From the NCBI GenBank assembly GCA_018435665.1, contig JAHDND010000048.1:1-64000 (forward strand): a stretch of DNA of 64,000 bases, given 5' to 3'. The translations under genes were made by a program, and so were the position numbers. The notes under the pieces were generated by a model. That model was not told the origin of the DNA. It did not search any database and saw nothing but the letters and a program-made list of their open reading frames with translations. Below are positions 43,357 to 52,477 of the stretch, one piece after another (the first letter of the stretch is position 1; every line of letters starts with the position of its first letter). This stretch comes from Candidatus Thiosymbion sp. GTDB taxonomy: Bacteria > Pseudomonadota > Gammaproteobacteria > Chromatiales > Chromatiaceae.

Positions 43357-46143
43357 ATGCACAGCCCCGCTGACGACGACGAACTGCGTCGCGATATCGA
43401 TCTCTTCACCGCCCTCCTCGGGGAGGTCCTGCGCGAGCACAGCCCCAAGCGGGTGCTGGTGATGGTGGAGCGCCTGCGGGAGGGTTTCGCCGCCCTGCGC
43501 GAGCGGCCGGACCCCGCCCAGCTCGACCGGCTCCTGCAACGCATCCAGGCCCTGGATGCCCAGACCCTGGCAGAGATCATCCGCTCCTTCACCATCTACT
43601 TCGGCCTGGTCAACACGGCGGAGGAGGTCCACGGCTACCGACACCGGCTGGATCAGGTCAGTGAGGGCGGTCCCCTCTGGGTCGGTTCCTTCGATCACAG
43701 CCTGCGCCAGATGCAGGCGGAGGGCATTGGCCCGGGGGAGTTGCAGCGCCTCCTGGACCGCCTGCTTTACCTGCCGGTGTTCACCGCCCATCCCACCGAG
43801 GCCAAGCGCCGCACCATCCTCGAGACCTTCCGCCGCATCTTCCTCCTGGCCCAGGACCTGCGTACCCGCCGCCTCAATGAGGAGGAGGCCGAGGAGCGCC
43901 TGGGGGCCATCCTTGCCCAGATCCAGATCCTGTGGAAGACGGACGAGGTCCGGGTGCACAAGCCCCAGGTCGCGGACGAGGTCAAGCAGGGGCTCTACTT
44001 CTTTCGCGAGTCCCTCTTCCAGGCCGTCCCCCAGGTCTACGCCAGCTTGGAGCGGGTCACCCGGCGGGTCTATGGCGCCGAGGCCGGCATCCGCATCCCC
44101 AGCTTCATCCGTTTCGGCTCCTGGATCGGCGGCGACCGGGACGGGAATCCCTTCGTCAAGCCCGAGACCACGGCCCTGGCGGTGCGCATGCATCACGCCC
44201 TGGTGCTGGAGGCCTACATCGACCGGGTTCGCGACCTGGGGCGGATGCTGAGCCACTCCGACAGCCTCTGCCAGCCCTCGCCCGCCTTCCTCGACAGCCT
44301 GGATGCCGACGAGGGCTACTGGGTCGAGACCATGGGCGAGAGCCTGCGTCGTTATGTTCATGAGCCTTACCGGCGCAAGCTGGCTATCGTCCGCCATCGC
44401 CTGGAGGCCAACCTGATCCGGGTCCAGGCCCGCCTCGCCAACGCCCACGAGGACCCACCCCGGGGTTACGACGAGGCCAAGGACTTCCGCCGCGACCTCT
44501 ATCTGATCCGCGACTCCCTCATCAGCCATGGCGACGCCAGCGCCGCCACCGGTCCCTTGCGGGACCTGATCCGTCTCGCCGAGAGCTTCGGCTTCCACCT
44601 GATGCATCTGGACCTGCGCCAGGAGGCGGGGCGCCACACCGCGGCGGTGGCGGAACTCTTCGCCCGCCAGACCGGCGCCCCGTACTACCAGGCCCTGAGC
44701 GAGGAACAGAAGCGGCTCGCCCTGGCGGAGGCCATCGGTCACCCCCATCCCTTCCACATTGACAAGCCCAGCCTCACCGCCGCCACCCGGGAGACCCTGG
44801 AGGTCTTCGAGGTCATGGCGCGCCTGGGGGCGGAGATCGGCCCCGAGGTCTTCGGGGAATACGTCATCTCCATGACCCATGAGGCCAGTCACGTCCTGGA
44901 GGTGATGCTGCTGGCGCGGCTGGCGGGCCTGGCCGGCCGTGACCCCCGGGGCTGGTTCTGCCGGCTGCGCGTCAGTCCCCTGTTCGAGACCATCGATGAC
45001 CTGAACCGCAGCGAGCGGGTCATGGCCACCCTCCTCGACGACCCGACCTACGCCGCCCTGCTGCAAGCCTCCGGCAACCAGCAGGAGGTGATGCTCGGCT
45101 ATTCGGACTCCTGCAAGGACGGGGGCATCCTCGCCTCCACCTGGCATCTCTACGAGGCCCAGCGCCAGCTCATCGCCCTGACCCAGTCGCGCGGCGTGGA
45201 CTGCCGGTTGTTTCACGGGCGGGGCGGTACCGTCGGGCGCGGGGGCGGACCCACCTATGAGGCCATCCTCGCCCAGCCGCCGGACACGGTCCATGGCCAG
45301 ATCAAGTTCACCGAACAGGGCGAGGTCCTCTCCTACCGCTACGCCAATCCCGAGACGGCGCGCTACGAACTGACCCTGGGCATCAGTGGCCTGATGCTCG
45401 CCAGCCGCTGCCTGATCCAGGCCCCGACCCCGGATCGTCAGGACTACCTGGGCGTGATGGACGAACTGGCCCGCCTGGGGGAGGAGGCCTATCGTGACCT
45501 GATCGCCAGCCCCGGCACCCTGGACTACTTCTATGAAGTGACCCCCATGGATGCCATCGCCCTGCTCAACATCGGCTCCCGGCCCTCCCATCGCCAGCAG
45601 GGGGATCGCTCCCTGGCCTCCATCCGCGCCATCCCCTGGGTCTTCGGGTGGGCCCAGTCCCGCCATACCCTCCCGGCCTGGTACAGCCTGGGCACCGCCC
45701 TGGAGCGCTGGCGCGGCGAGGAGGTGGAGCGCCTGGCCAAGTTGCAGAAGATGTACCGGGACTGGCCCTTCTTCCGCGCCCTGCTCAGCAACAGCCAGAT
45801 GGCCCTGTTCAAGGCCGAGCCGCGCATCGCCGAGCACTACCTGCGCCTGGCCCGGGACCCGGTCCAGGCTGGTCGGACCTACCAGCGCATCCGCGAGGAA
45901 TACCAGCGCAGCGTCCGCCAGATCCTCCATATCGCCGGGCTCCATCATCTGATGGAGGAGACCCCGGAACTCCAGCATTCCCTGGCCCGCCGCAACATCT
46001 ACCTGGACCCCCTCAACCACATCCAGGTCGCGCTGCTGGAGCGCTACCGCCAGGGCGCCACCCCCGAGGACCGCGAGCAGTGGCTGGACCCCCTGCTGCG
46101 GTCCATCAACGCCATCGCCGCCGGGGTGCGCAACACGGGTTGA
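43357..46143 (+). CDS. ppc: Phosphoenolpyruvate carboxylase
   Basis: Ppc carboxylates PEP to oxaloacetate, refilling the TCA cycle in autotrophs and heterotrophs. The 928-aa protein shows the catalytic His block FTAHPTEAKRRT (about 141-152), GSWIGGDRDGNPFV, the flexible-loop motif GRGGTVGRGGGP (about 622), FTEQGEVLSYRYANP, and the C-terminal LNHIQVALLERYR and AGVRNTG at the allosteric site. The ATG at 43357 was preferred because the frame upstream is Arg/Pro-rich and unlike the family. It lies 81 nt after the sulfur globule gene. Confidence 0.96.
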   Translation: MHSPADDDELRRDIDLFTALLGEVLREHSPKRVLVMVERLREGFAALRERPDPAQLDRLLQRIQALDAQTLAEIIRSFTIYFGLVNTAEEVHGYRHRLDQVSEGGPLWVGSFDHSLRQMQAEGIGPGELQRLLDRLLYLPVFTAHPTEAKRRTILETFRRIFLLAQDLRTRRLNEEEAEERLGAILAQIQILWKTDEVRVHKPQVADEVKQGLYFFRESLFQAVPQVYASLERVTRRVYGAEAGIRIPSFIRFGSWIGGDRDGNPFVKPETTALAVRMHHALVLEAYIDRVRDLGRMLSHSDSLCQPSPAFLDSLDADEGYWVETMGESLRRYVHEPYRRKLAIVRHRLEANLIRVQARLANAHEDPPRGYDEAKDFRRDLYLIRDSLISHGDASAATGPLRDLIRLAESFGFHLMHLDLRQEAGRHTAAVAELFARQTGAPYYQALSEEQKRLALAEAIGHPHPFHIDKPSLTAATRETLEVFEVMARLGAEIGPEVFGEYVISMTHEASHVLEVMLLARLAGLAGRDPRGWFCRLRVSPLFETIDDLNRSERVMATLLDDPTYAALLQASGNQQEVMLGYSDSCKDGGILASTWHLYEAQRQLIALTQSRGVDCRLFHGRGGTVGRGGGPTYEAILAQPPDTVHGQIKFTEQGEVLSYRYANPETARYELTLGISGLMLASRCLIQAPTPDRQDYLGVMDELARLGEEAYRDLIASPGTLDYFYEVTPMDAIALLNIGSRPSHRQQGDRSLASIRAIPWVFGWAQSRHTLPAWYSLGTALERWRGEEVERLAKLQKMYRDWPFFRALLSNSQMALFKAEPRIAEHYLRLARDPVQAGRTYQRIREEYQRSVRQILHIAGLHHLMEETPELQHSLARRNIYLDPLNHIQVALLERYRQGATPEDREQWLDPLLRSINAIAAGVRNTG

Positions 46144-46298
46144 GCCCTCGGGGGATGGGGGCGTAGCCATCCCTTTGCGGTCGCTCCCGTCTGACTTCTT
46201 CGGGTTTACCCTGAATCTCGCGCTTCGCTGGATGGGTTAAAATTCGCTCGGCGCTGTCTGCCCGACCGCATTTCCATCCCGATCCCACCAGGAGAGCC

Positions 46299-47495
46299 AT
46301 GCCCGCTCAGACACTGACTATCGTCAAGGCCACGGGTCAGGACGATACCCTGGCCCCCTTGACCCAGCACCGGGCCAAGGCCGCCGTGCCCTTCGGCGGC
46401 AAATTTCGCGTCATCGATTTCACCCTCGCCAACTGCCTGCACTCCGGCCTGCGCCAGATCCTGGTCCTGATCCAGTGGAAGTCCCATTCCCTGCAAAAGC
46501 ACCTGCGCGATGGCTGGTCGATCTTTCATCCCGAACTCGGGGAATACATCACCCCCATTCCGCCGCAGATGCGCGAGGGGTCCGAATGGTATGGCGGTTT
46601 CTTCAGCGCCATGCGCCAGAACCGTTTCCTGATCGAGCGCAACGCCAAACAGGATGTCCTGTGTCTGGATGGCAACCTGGTCTACCGCATGGATTATGCC
46701 GAGCTGATCCGCTACCACCGGGAGCGCGGGGCCGCCATCACCATCGCCTGCCGGGGGGTGGATACGGGGCCGGCGCCCGAGGTGGTCTTCGACCTGGCGG
46801 GGGAGGATCGGGTGCGGGGCTTGCTGCCAGGACCGGAGCTGCCGGCCGGCGGCGGTTGCGCCCCCATGGGCGTGTACCTGTTCGAGCGGGATTTTCTCCT
46901 CGACTTGCTGGAGTCGCCGGAGGAGGTCTCCGCCGCCGATGCCCTGTCCATGGCCGAGGCGGTGACCCGCCTCGCGGAACGGGTGGAGGTGTGCGTCTAT
47001 CGCTTCGGCGGTGAGCGCGGCCGGGTGTCTCCGGATCGTTACTGGAACGACCTGCGCGGTATCGATGCCTATTACGCCGCCAACATGGCCTTGCTGGAGC
47101 ACGACCCGCCGCTAAATCTCTATCAGAACGACTGGAACATCTTCACCGCCCAGGGCCAGAACCCGCCGGCGCGAACGGTGCCAGGCCTCTCGGGCACCGA
47201 GGGGATCTTCGTTAACTCCATGCTGGCGGCGGGTACGGTGGTCAGCGGCGGGGGGGTGAACCACTCCATCCTCTTCCCCCGGGTGATGGTGCAGGATGGC
47301 GCCATCGTCGAGGACGCCATCCTCTTCAACGGCGTCTCGGTCGGGGAGGGGGCCCACCTGCGCCGGTGCATCATCGACAAGGATATCCAGGTGCCACCCC
47401 AGACCCAGATCGGGTTGGACCCGGTGGCGGATCGTGCCCGCTTCCAGGTCTCCGCGGGGGGGGTGGTGGTCATTCCCAAGGATTTCCGCTTCTGA
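46299..47495 (+). CDS. GlgC-like ADP-glucose pyrophosphorylase homologue with lost catalytic motifs
   Basis: This 398-aa protein keeps the overall GlgC pattern: PLTQHRAKAAVPFGGKFRVI, DFTLANCLHSGLRQILVL, KSHSLQKHLRDGWSIF, a C-terminal left-handed beta-helix (GIFVNSMLAAGTVVSGGGV) and VIPKDFRF at the end. The nucleotide loop that should read LAGGxGxRL is instead KATGQDDTLA. The WYxGTADAVxQN block reads WYGGFFSAMRQN. The LAGDHIYxxDY block with the catalytic Asp reads LDGNLVYRMDY (Asp to Asn). The WRDVGT block reads WNDLRG. It therefore looks like a pseudoenzyme or regulatory subunit rather than an active glycogen-pathway enzyme. The frame is intact. Confidence 0.82.
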   Translation: MPAQTLTIVKATGQDDTLAPLTQHRAKAAVPFGGKFRVIDFTLANCLHSGLRQILVLIQWKSHSLQKHLRDGWSIFHPELGEYITPIPPQMREGSEWYGGFFSAMRQNRFLIERNAKQDVLCLDGNLVYRMDYAELIRYHRERGAAITIACRGVDTGPAPEVVFDLAGEDRVRGLLPGPELPAGGGCAPMGVYLFERDFLLDLLESPEEVSAADALSMAEAVTRLAERVEVCVYRFGGERGRVSPDRYWNDLRGIDAYYAANMALLEHDPPLNLYQNDWNIFTAQGQNPPARTVPGLSGTEGIFVNSMLAAGTVVSGGGVNHSILFPRVMVQDGAIVEDAILFNGVSVGEGAHLRRCIIDKDIQVPPQTQIGLDPVADRARFQVSAGGVVVIPKDFRF

Positions 47496-48220
47496 GCCAC
47501 TCCCTCCTGGCCCTGGAGCGGGGGAAGCTGCTCGCGGTCTTCGAGGCCCTGCTGGCGGCCCATGGCCCCCAGCACTGGTGGCCGGCGGAGACCCCCTTCG
47601 AGGTCATGGTCGGGGCGGTGCTCACCCAGAACACCGCCTGGACCAATGTCGAGCGCGGTCTGGCGCGTCTCAAGGGGACCCTGCTGGGTCCCGATCCTTC
47701 GGAGGTCCTGACCCCCCGGGCCATCCTCGCCCTGCCGGAGGCGGAACTTGCCGACTGCCTGCGGCCGGTGGGCTATTTCAACGTCAAGGCCCGGCGCCTG
47801 CGGGCCTTTTGTGACGCCTATCTCGCCGCCGGGGAGCGGGAGGCTCTGTCCCAGCTGGCGACCCCCGACCTGCGTCACCGCCTGCTGACGATCCCCGGGG
47901 TGGGGCCGGAGACGGCGGACGACATGCTGCTCTACGCCTTCGACCGGCCGGTGTTCGTCGTCGACGCCTATACCCGCCGGATCCTCTCCCGCCTGGGGCT
48001 TTTGGGGGGTGAGGAGGGCTACGAGACCATCCGCCAGGGCCTGGAGGCCGCCCTGGGGCCGGATATCGCCCTCTTCAACGAATACCACGCCCTCATCGTT
48101 CGCCACGGCAAGGCGGTCTGTCGCCCCAGGCCGCGGTGCGGCGCCTGTTGCCTGGCCAGCCGCTGTCCGACGGCCCTGCCGGAGCCGGAGGCCGAGGGAC
48201 GGTCGCCACTTGCCGGCTGA
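47492..48220 (+). CDS. Endonuclease III-like HhH-GPD DNA glycosylase, probable CTG start
   Basis: This base-excision repair protein of 242 aa has the helix-hairpin-helix and catalytic core LLTIPGVGPETADDMLLYAF with VVDAYTRRIL, where the Asp is the family catalytic residue. A C-terminal Cys cluster C-x5-C-x2-C-x5-C in VCRPRPRCGACCLASRCP fits a [4Fe-4S] cluster. No ATG, GTG or TTG lies near the domain start. CTG at 47492 overlaps the stop of the previous gene (CTGA) and has AAGGA 9 nt upstream, so it is the best start. A GTG at 47366 would overlap that gene by 130 nt and add low-complexity sequence. It is more like the archaeal/epsilon-type endonuclease III homologues than Nth. Confidence 0.85.
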   Translation: MSHSLLALERGKLLAVFEALLAAHGPQHWWPAETPFEVMVGAVLTQNTAWTNVERGLARLKGTLLGPDPSEVLTPRAILALPEAELADCLRPVGYFNVKARRLRAFCDAYLAAGEREALSQLATPDLRHRLLTIPGVGPETADDMLLYAFDRPVFVVDAYTRRILSRLGLLGGEEGYETIRQGLEAALGPDIALFNEYHALIVRHGKAVCRPRPRCGACCLASRCPTALPEPEAEGRSPLAG

Positions 48221-48329
48221 AGGTCGCCAGCAGCTGGCTGAACAGGCTTAGCCAGCACCCGATCCGCGGGGCTGGCGGTACTATCCGGCCCGGTGGTAGG
48301 GCGCGACGGCCAGCCGGCCCCTTTCCGGC

Positions 48330-49415
48330 TCAAGCGGCCCTGATGCCCATCTGGGAGGCCAGATAGGGCTCGACCTGGGCGACGATCTGATCCAGGGTCA
48401 ACAACTCGTCCCGGGAACAGCGCACCAGGGCGATGACCCGCTGACTGGTGGACGTGGTGCATTCCAGGAGGGACAGGTCGTTGGCCGGTGACCCGGCCCC
48501 CTGGCTCCCTTCCTGCTTGATGCCCAGTCGATCCACCCGCAGGGAGGAGGGGGCGAGCTTGAGCTCGTTGCGGGGGTCGGCCAGGATGCGATGGATCTCC
48601 GCCAGCATGGCCTCTAGCCGGCTGGTGAAGCCGCCCAGGGCGGCCCGTTCCTGGCCATTGGCCGCCAGCCGGGCCTCGGTGGCGGTGATCTTCTCCTGAA
48701 GTTCGGCGGGGTCCGCCGCCCCGTGGCGGGCCTGGGCGCGCAGGCCCTTGAGCCGGGTCTCCAGGATGAGGCGTTCATGATCCAGACCCTCCCGCTGCCC
48801 CTGGCGCTTGGTCAGGCGTTTCTTGGCCAGGCCGATGTAGAGGTTCAGGGCGCAATGGCGGGCCTCCGCGCGCACCTCCTCCTCGGTGGCGGACGGGTAC
48901 AGGAGCTGGGGATCGGTGAAGCCGACGCTGATCTGCGCCACGTCCCGTCGCACCATTTCGTCCTGGAGGCTAAGGCCGAAGACCTGCCGTTCCTTCCGCG
49001 TCAGGGTCAGGATGGCGAAGGCCTGGCTAGCGCTGGGACGGCGCTGGAAAAAATCCTGCAACTCCTTGCTACGACTGAGGAACAGAGGCAAATCGGCGCC
49101 GGTGGCAAAGAAGGCGTTCACATGGGGGTCCCGCTGCCAGGCCCGGCGGCTGAGCTCGATGGGCGGGGGGAGACGGGCGATGAGTTCCGCGATGTAATCG
49201 AGGGCGTCGGCGATGACCGGTTCGAGCAAGCGGTCGTAATGGCTCAGGGCCCGCAGCTTGGGTTCCGTCCCGGCAATGACCTCCTCGATGGCCTCGGCGA
49301 TGGTGGCCGCTCGCTCCTGCTCGGCCTCGCGGGTGGCGCGGCGGGCCAGGAGCCAGCCATTCAGCATGCCCCACAGGCCCTGGGGGGCCTGGCCGGCGAA
49401 AGCGATGCTCGTCAT
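48330..49415 (-). CDS. Hypothetical coiled-coil protein, 361 aa
   Basis: The family is not recognised. The N-terminus (about 1-80) is helical and charged after a short hydrophobic start (APQGLWGMLNGWLLA); there is no clear signal peptide. A conserved-looking middle (SVGFTDPQLLYPSATEEEVRAE) precedes a coiled coil (about 205-275; Glu/Arg/Ala/Leu heptads). The C-terminus SQRVIALVRCSRDELLTLDQ is globular. ATG at 49415 has GGAGG 9-10 nt upstream. It is a single gene, convergent with the endonuclease III-like gene. The long coiled coil suggests a scaffold or regulator, but no function can be assigned. Confidence 0.7.
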   Translation of the reverse strand: MTSIAFAGQAPQGLWGMLNGWLLARRATREAEQERAATIAEAIEEVIAGTEPKLRALSHYDRLLEPVIADALDYIAELIARLPPPIELSRRAWQRDPHVNAFFATGADLPLFLSRSKELQDFFQRRPSASQAFAILTLTRKERQVFGLSLQDEMVRRDVAQISVGFTDPQLLYPSATEEEVRAEARHCALNLYIGLAKKRLTKRQGQREGLDHERLILETRLKGLRAQARHGAADPAELQEKITATEARLAANGQERAALGGFTSRLEAMLAEIHRILADPRNELKLAPSSLRVDRLGIKQEGSQGAGSPANDLSLLECTTSTSQRVIALVRCSRDELLTLDQIVAQVEPYLASQMGIRAA

Positions 49416-49971
49416 CTTGGGAAACCTCCTCGCACAGGTGGTACTCCCCGGGATGGCGATACGGCTTTACCAGTGACAGGGGAGTGGAATGCCTCGGGGA
49501 CTGCTGGGTGGGTGGAGCCGCAGCCTCTTATTTTTGGTGCTAGCGCGCGGCGACAAGGGGCCGTGCGGTGGCAAGGCGATCCGCCGGGACGGGTCGTGAC
49601 TAAATGAAAGCATAGAAATGACAATTGTCATAGCGGGGATGAGCGGAAATGTGTTCAGGCTAGTTAGGAGGAGGTGCGCACGGAGAGGAGGCAGCGCCGT
49701 TTTCGGCGGCAACGAGGAGGTGCGCTTGGGGAGGATGCAAGGCAGTTTTCAACAGCAACGAGGAGGGCGGGGGGAGCCCATACCGGTCGCGGTTGCCAAG
49801 GTGATAGGTCAGCATTGGCGCCAAGAGCTCCGATCAACCCTGTCGACCCAAAGTAGATATGTCCCCTTCTGTCCAAAATAGAGATGTCCTGATCAGATGT
49901 CCCGATCAGCCCTGTCGCCCCTGGCCGATTTTGATTAAGATGGAACGAAATTTGCCCGTAGTGCCCTGATC
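49416..49971. other. Intergenic region with palindrome, tandem repeat and possible IS-end remnant
   Basis: This 556-bp stretch has no supported gene. It contains ATGACAATTGTCAT (perfect palindrome, 49618-49631), a 46-bp tandem repeat (49670-49761) and three nearby copies of a GATGTCC/GATATGTCC word at about 49854-49905. That pattern resembles the iterated ends of some insertion sequences. Short open frames here look like chance. Confidence 0.45.
49670..49761. repeat. 46-bp imperfect tandem repeat, two units
   Basis: Units begin at 49670 and 49716 with GGAGGTGCGC and share a central GTTTTC and a final AGCAACGAGG or GGCAACGAGG; GGAGG recurs at 49762. The first unit contains the small hairpin CGCCG-TTTT-CGGCG, which the second lacks. 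The repeat is not obviously coding. Confidence 0.65.
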
Positions 49972-50928
49972 ATGGATCTCAACTTTCTCGAATTTGAACA
50001 ACCCATCGCCGAGCTCGAGGCCAAGATCGAGGAATTGCGGCTGGTGGGCAATGACAGCGCCATCAACATCGGCGAGGAGATCGAACGCCTCCAGACCAAG
50101 TGTCGCGCCCTCACCGAGAGCACCTTCTCCACCCTGACGCCCTGGCAGATCTCGCAGCTCGCTCGCCACCCCCAGCGACCCTACACCCTGGACTATGTGC
50201 CGCGGATCTTCACCGGGTTCCAGGAACTCCACGGCGACCGCGCCTTCGCCGACGACCCCGCCATCGTGGGTGGGGTGGCGCGCCTGGCGGGGCGTTCGGT
50301 CATGGTCATCGGTCACCAGAAGGGGCGGGACACCAAGGAGAAGATCCACCGCAACTTCGGCATGCCCCGCCCGGAGGGTTATCGCAAGGCCCTGCGCCTG
50401 ATGGAACTGGCGGAGCGCTTCCGCCTGCCCATCCTCACCTTCATCGACACCCCCGGCGCCTATCCCGGGGTGGGCGCCGAGGAGCGCGGCCAGAGCGAGG
50501 CCATCGCCCGCAACCTCATGGTCATGGCCCACCTGCGCACCCCCATCATCTGCACCGTGGTCGGGGAGGGCGGCTCCGGCGGCGCCCTGGCCATCGGGGT
50601 CGGCGACCGGCTGCTGATGCTGCAATACGGGACCTATTCCGTCATCTCCCCCGAGGGGTGCGCATCCATTCTCTGGCGCAGCGCCGACAAGGCCGACCTG
50701 GCGGCGGAGGCCATGGCCATCACCTCCGACAAGCTCAAGGAGCACGCCCTAGTGGATGAGATCATCCCCGAACCCCTGGGCGGCGCCCATCGTCACCCCG
50801 ACCAGATGGCGGCAAGCCTTAAAGAGGCCCTCGTCCGTCACCTGGACATCCTCGCCGACGAGGATCTGGACGACCTGCTGGCGCGCCGCTACAAGCGCCT
50901 CATGGGCTTCGCGCGTTTCAAGGAATAA
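49972..50928 (+). CDS. accA: Acetyl-CoA carboxylase carboxyltransferase subunit alpha
   Basis: AccA pairs with AccD to transfer the carboxyl group from biotin to acetyl-CoA, giving malonyl-CoA for fatty-acid synthesis. The 318-aa protein has the N-terminal helix [59 protein letters not shown], the oxyanion-type [12 protein letters not shown] and [14 protein letters not shown]. The start ATG is at 49972. tilS follows with no gap. Confidence 0.97.
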   Translation: MDLNFLEFEQPIAELEAKIEELRLVGNDSAINIGEEIERLQTKCRALTESTFSTLTPWQISQLARHPQRPYTLDYVPRIFTGFQELHGDRAFADDPAIVGGVARLAGRSVMVIGHQKGRDTKEKIHRNFGMPRPEGYRKALRLMELAERFRLPILTFIDTPGAYPGVGAEERGQSEAIARNLMVMAHLRTPIICTVVGEGGSGGALAIGVGDRLLMLQYGTYSVISPEGCASILWRSADKADLAAEAMAITSDKLKEHALVDEIIPEPLGGAHRHPDQMAASLKEALVRHLDILADEDLDDLLARRYKRLMGFARFKE

Positions 50929-52371
50929 GTGTCCCGCCTGGCTGGGGTGTCTTTGACGCCGGCGGGCCTTCATCGGGCCCTGGCCCCCTGGCTCCCGGCA
51001 CCTCGGGTCTGGGTCGCCTTTAGCGGGGGGCTGGATTCCACCGTCTTGCTCCACCTCCTCGCCACCAGGCCCGAGGCAACCCTGCCCCTGGCCGCCATCC
51101 ACGTCGATCACGGCTTGCACCCGGATTCCCCGGCCTGGGCGGAGCATTGCCGTCAGGTCTGCGCCGCCTTGGGCGTGCCCCTCACCGTCCGCCGTCTGAC
51201 CTTGCGCCGGAGGCCCGGGGAGAGCCTGGAGGCCCTGGCCCGGGAGGGGCGCTATGCCATCCTGCGCGAGCTGGCCGGTCCCGGGGATCTGGTGCTCACC
51301 GCCCAGCATCAGGACGACCAGGCCGAGACCTTGCTCCTAGCCCTGCTGCGGGGCAGCGGGGTCAAGGGCCTGGCGGCCATGCCTCAGGTCGCGCACCTGG
51401 GACAGGCCTACTTGCTGCGGCCCCTGCTCGGCCATACCCGGGCCCAACTCCTGGACTTGGCCCGGGCGCGGGGCCTGAGCTGGCTCGATGACCCATCCAA
51501 TGCGGATCCGGCTTTCGACCGCAATTTCCTGCGCGCCCGGATCATGCCGCTGCTGGCCGAGCGCTGGCCTGCCTGCGCCACCAGTCTGTCTCGCTCCGCC
51601 GCCCATTGCGCCGCGGCCCAGGGCCTGATCGAGGGTCAGGCGGCGGCGAAACTCCCCAGGCTGATCGGTAGCCGGCCTGGCACCCTGTCCCTGAGCCGGC
51701 TCGCCGCCCTCGATCCCGCCCTGCTGGCCGCCGTGTTGCGTCATTGGGTCGCGGGGCTGGGCCTGCCGCCCCCGGACAGCCGGCATCTGGGGCGCATCCA
51801 GGACGAATTGCTGACCGCCCGCCCTGACCGTCAGCCCCTGGTGACCTGGCCCGGCGCCGAGGCGCGGCGTTATCGCGACGACCTCTATGTCATGGCGCCG
51901 CTGCCCGTCCACCCGGCAACGCGGGTGCCTGTCGCATGGCCGGGTGCGGATGATGGCCACCGCGCCTCACCCCAGCCGCTTGCCATTGCCCTGACCCTGA
52001 GATGGCGTCGGGGTGACCTGCTCCTGCCTGCGGGTCTGGGGCAACTGCGACTGGTCGGGGAAAGGGAGGGGGGATTATTGGAGATGATGAACCCCGAGGA
52101 CTGCTGGCCAGGGGGTCTGGAAGTGCGTTTCACCGGCGAGGGCCTGATTTGCCGGCCAGGCGTTCAGGGCCATCACCGGCGTCTCAAGCACCTGTTCCAG
52201 GAGGCGGGCATCCCGCCCTGGTTGAGGCCCTATGTCCCGCGCCTGTTTGCGGGTGGCCAACTCATCGCCGTCGGGGATTTCTGGCGATGCATCCTGGACA
52301 CCGCCGCCGCGGTGGAGGACTGGGTCCTGGTCTGGCAGGGCGGTATCCGGGATCATCCAGGCTTTGGTTGA
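50929..52371 (+). CDS. tilS: tRNA(Ile)-lysidine synthetase
   Basis: TilS converts C34 of the CAU-anticodon tRNA-Ile to lysidine so that AUA is read as Ile, and is essential. The PP-loop SGGLDS (about residues 30-35) lies in VAFSGGLDSTVLLHLL. LTAQHQDDQAETLLL and LRPLLGHTRAQL are TilS landmarks, and the C-terminal domain has RRLKHLFQEAGIPPWLRP. At 480 aa it is the long (gammaproteobacterial) form. It has a GTG start directly after the accA stop, the usual accA-tilS pairing. Confidence 0.95.
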   Translation: MSRLAGVSLTPAGLHRALAPWLPAPRVWVAFSGGLDSTVLLHLLATRPEATLPLAAIHVDHGLHPDSPAWAEHCRQVCAALGVPLTVRRLTLRRRPGESLEALAREGRYAILRELAGPGDLVLTAQHQDDQAETLLLALLRGSGVKGLAAMPQVAHLGQAYLLRPLLGHTRAQLLDLARARGLSWLDDPSNADPAFDRNFLRARIMPLLAERWPACATSLSRSAAHCAAAQGLIEGQAAAKLPRLIGSRPGTLSLSRLAALDPALLAAVLRHWVAGLGLPPPDSRHLGRIQDELLTARPDRQPLVTWPGAEARRYRDDLYVMAPLPVHPATRVPVAWPGADDGHRASPQPLAIALTLRWRRGDLLLPAGLGQLRLVGEREGGLLEMMNPEDCWPGGLEVRFTGEGLICRPGVQGHHRRLKHLFQEAGIPPWLRPYVPRLFAGGQLIAVGDFWRCILDTAAAVEDWVLVWQGGIRDHPGFG

Positions 52372-52477
52372 GTGTCAGGTCAGCGTGAATTGAAGTGGGG
52401 TTAGGTGGGGTCCCTCCTGGTAGCCGTACCATCGTAGAACCCGGAATATTCACCTGTCCGCTTCTCTGACGCAGGCC

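Noticed and set aside
42859-46170. 1103-aa minus-strand frame over ppc and the sulfur globule gene
   Set aside because: It is antisense to two well-supported genes and made of Gly/Leu/Gln-rich shadow.
47366-47491. GTG start for the endonuclease III-like gene
   Set aside because: It would overlap the GlgC-like gene by 130 nt and add a Gly/Pro/His-rich stretch unlike the family; CTG at 47492 fits better.
49670-49761. CRISPR-like repeat
   Set aside because: Only two adjoining imperfect 46-bp units; no spacer structure.
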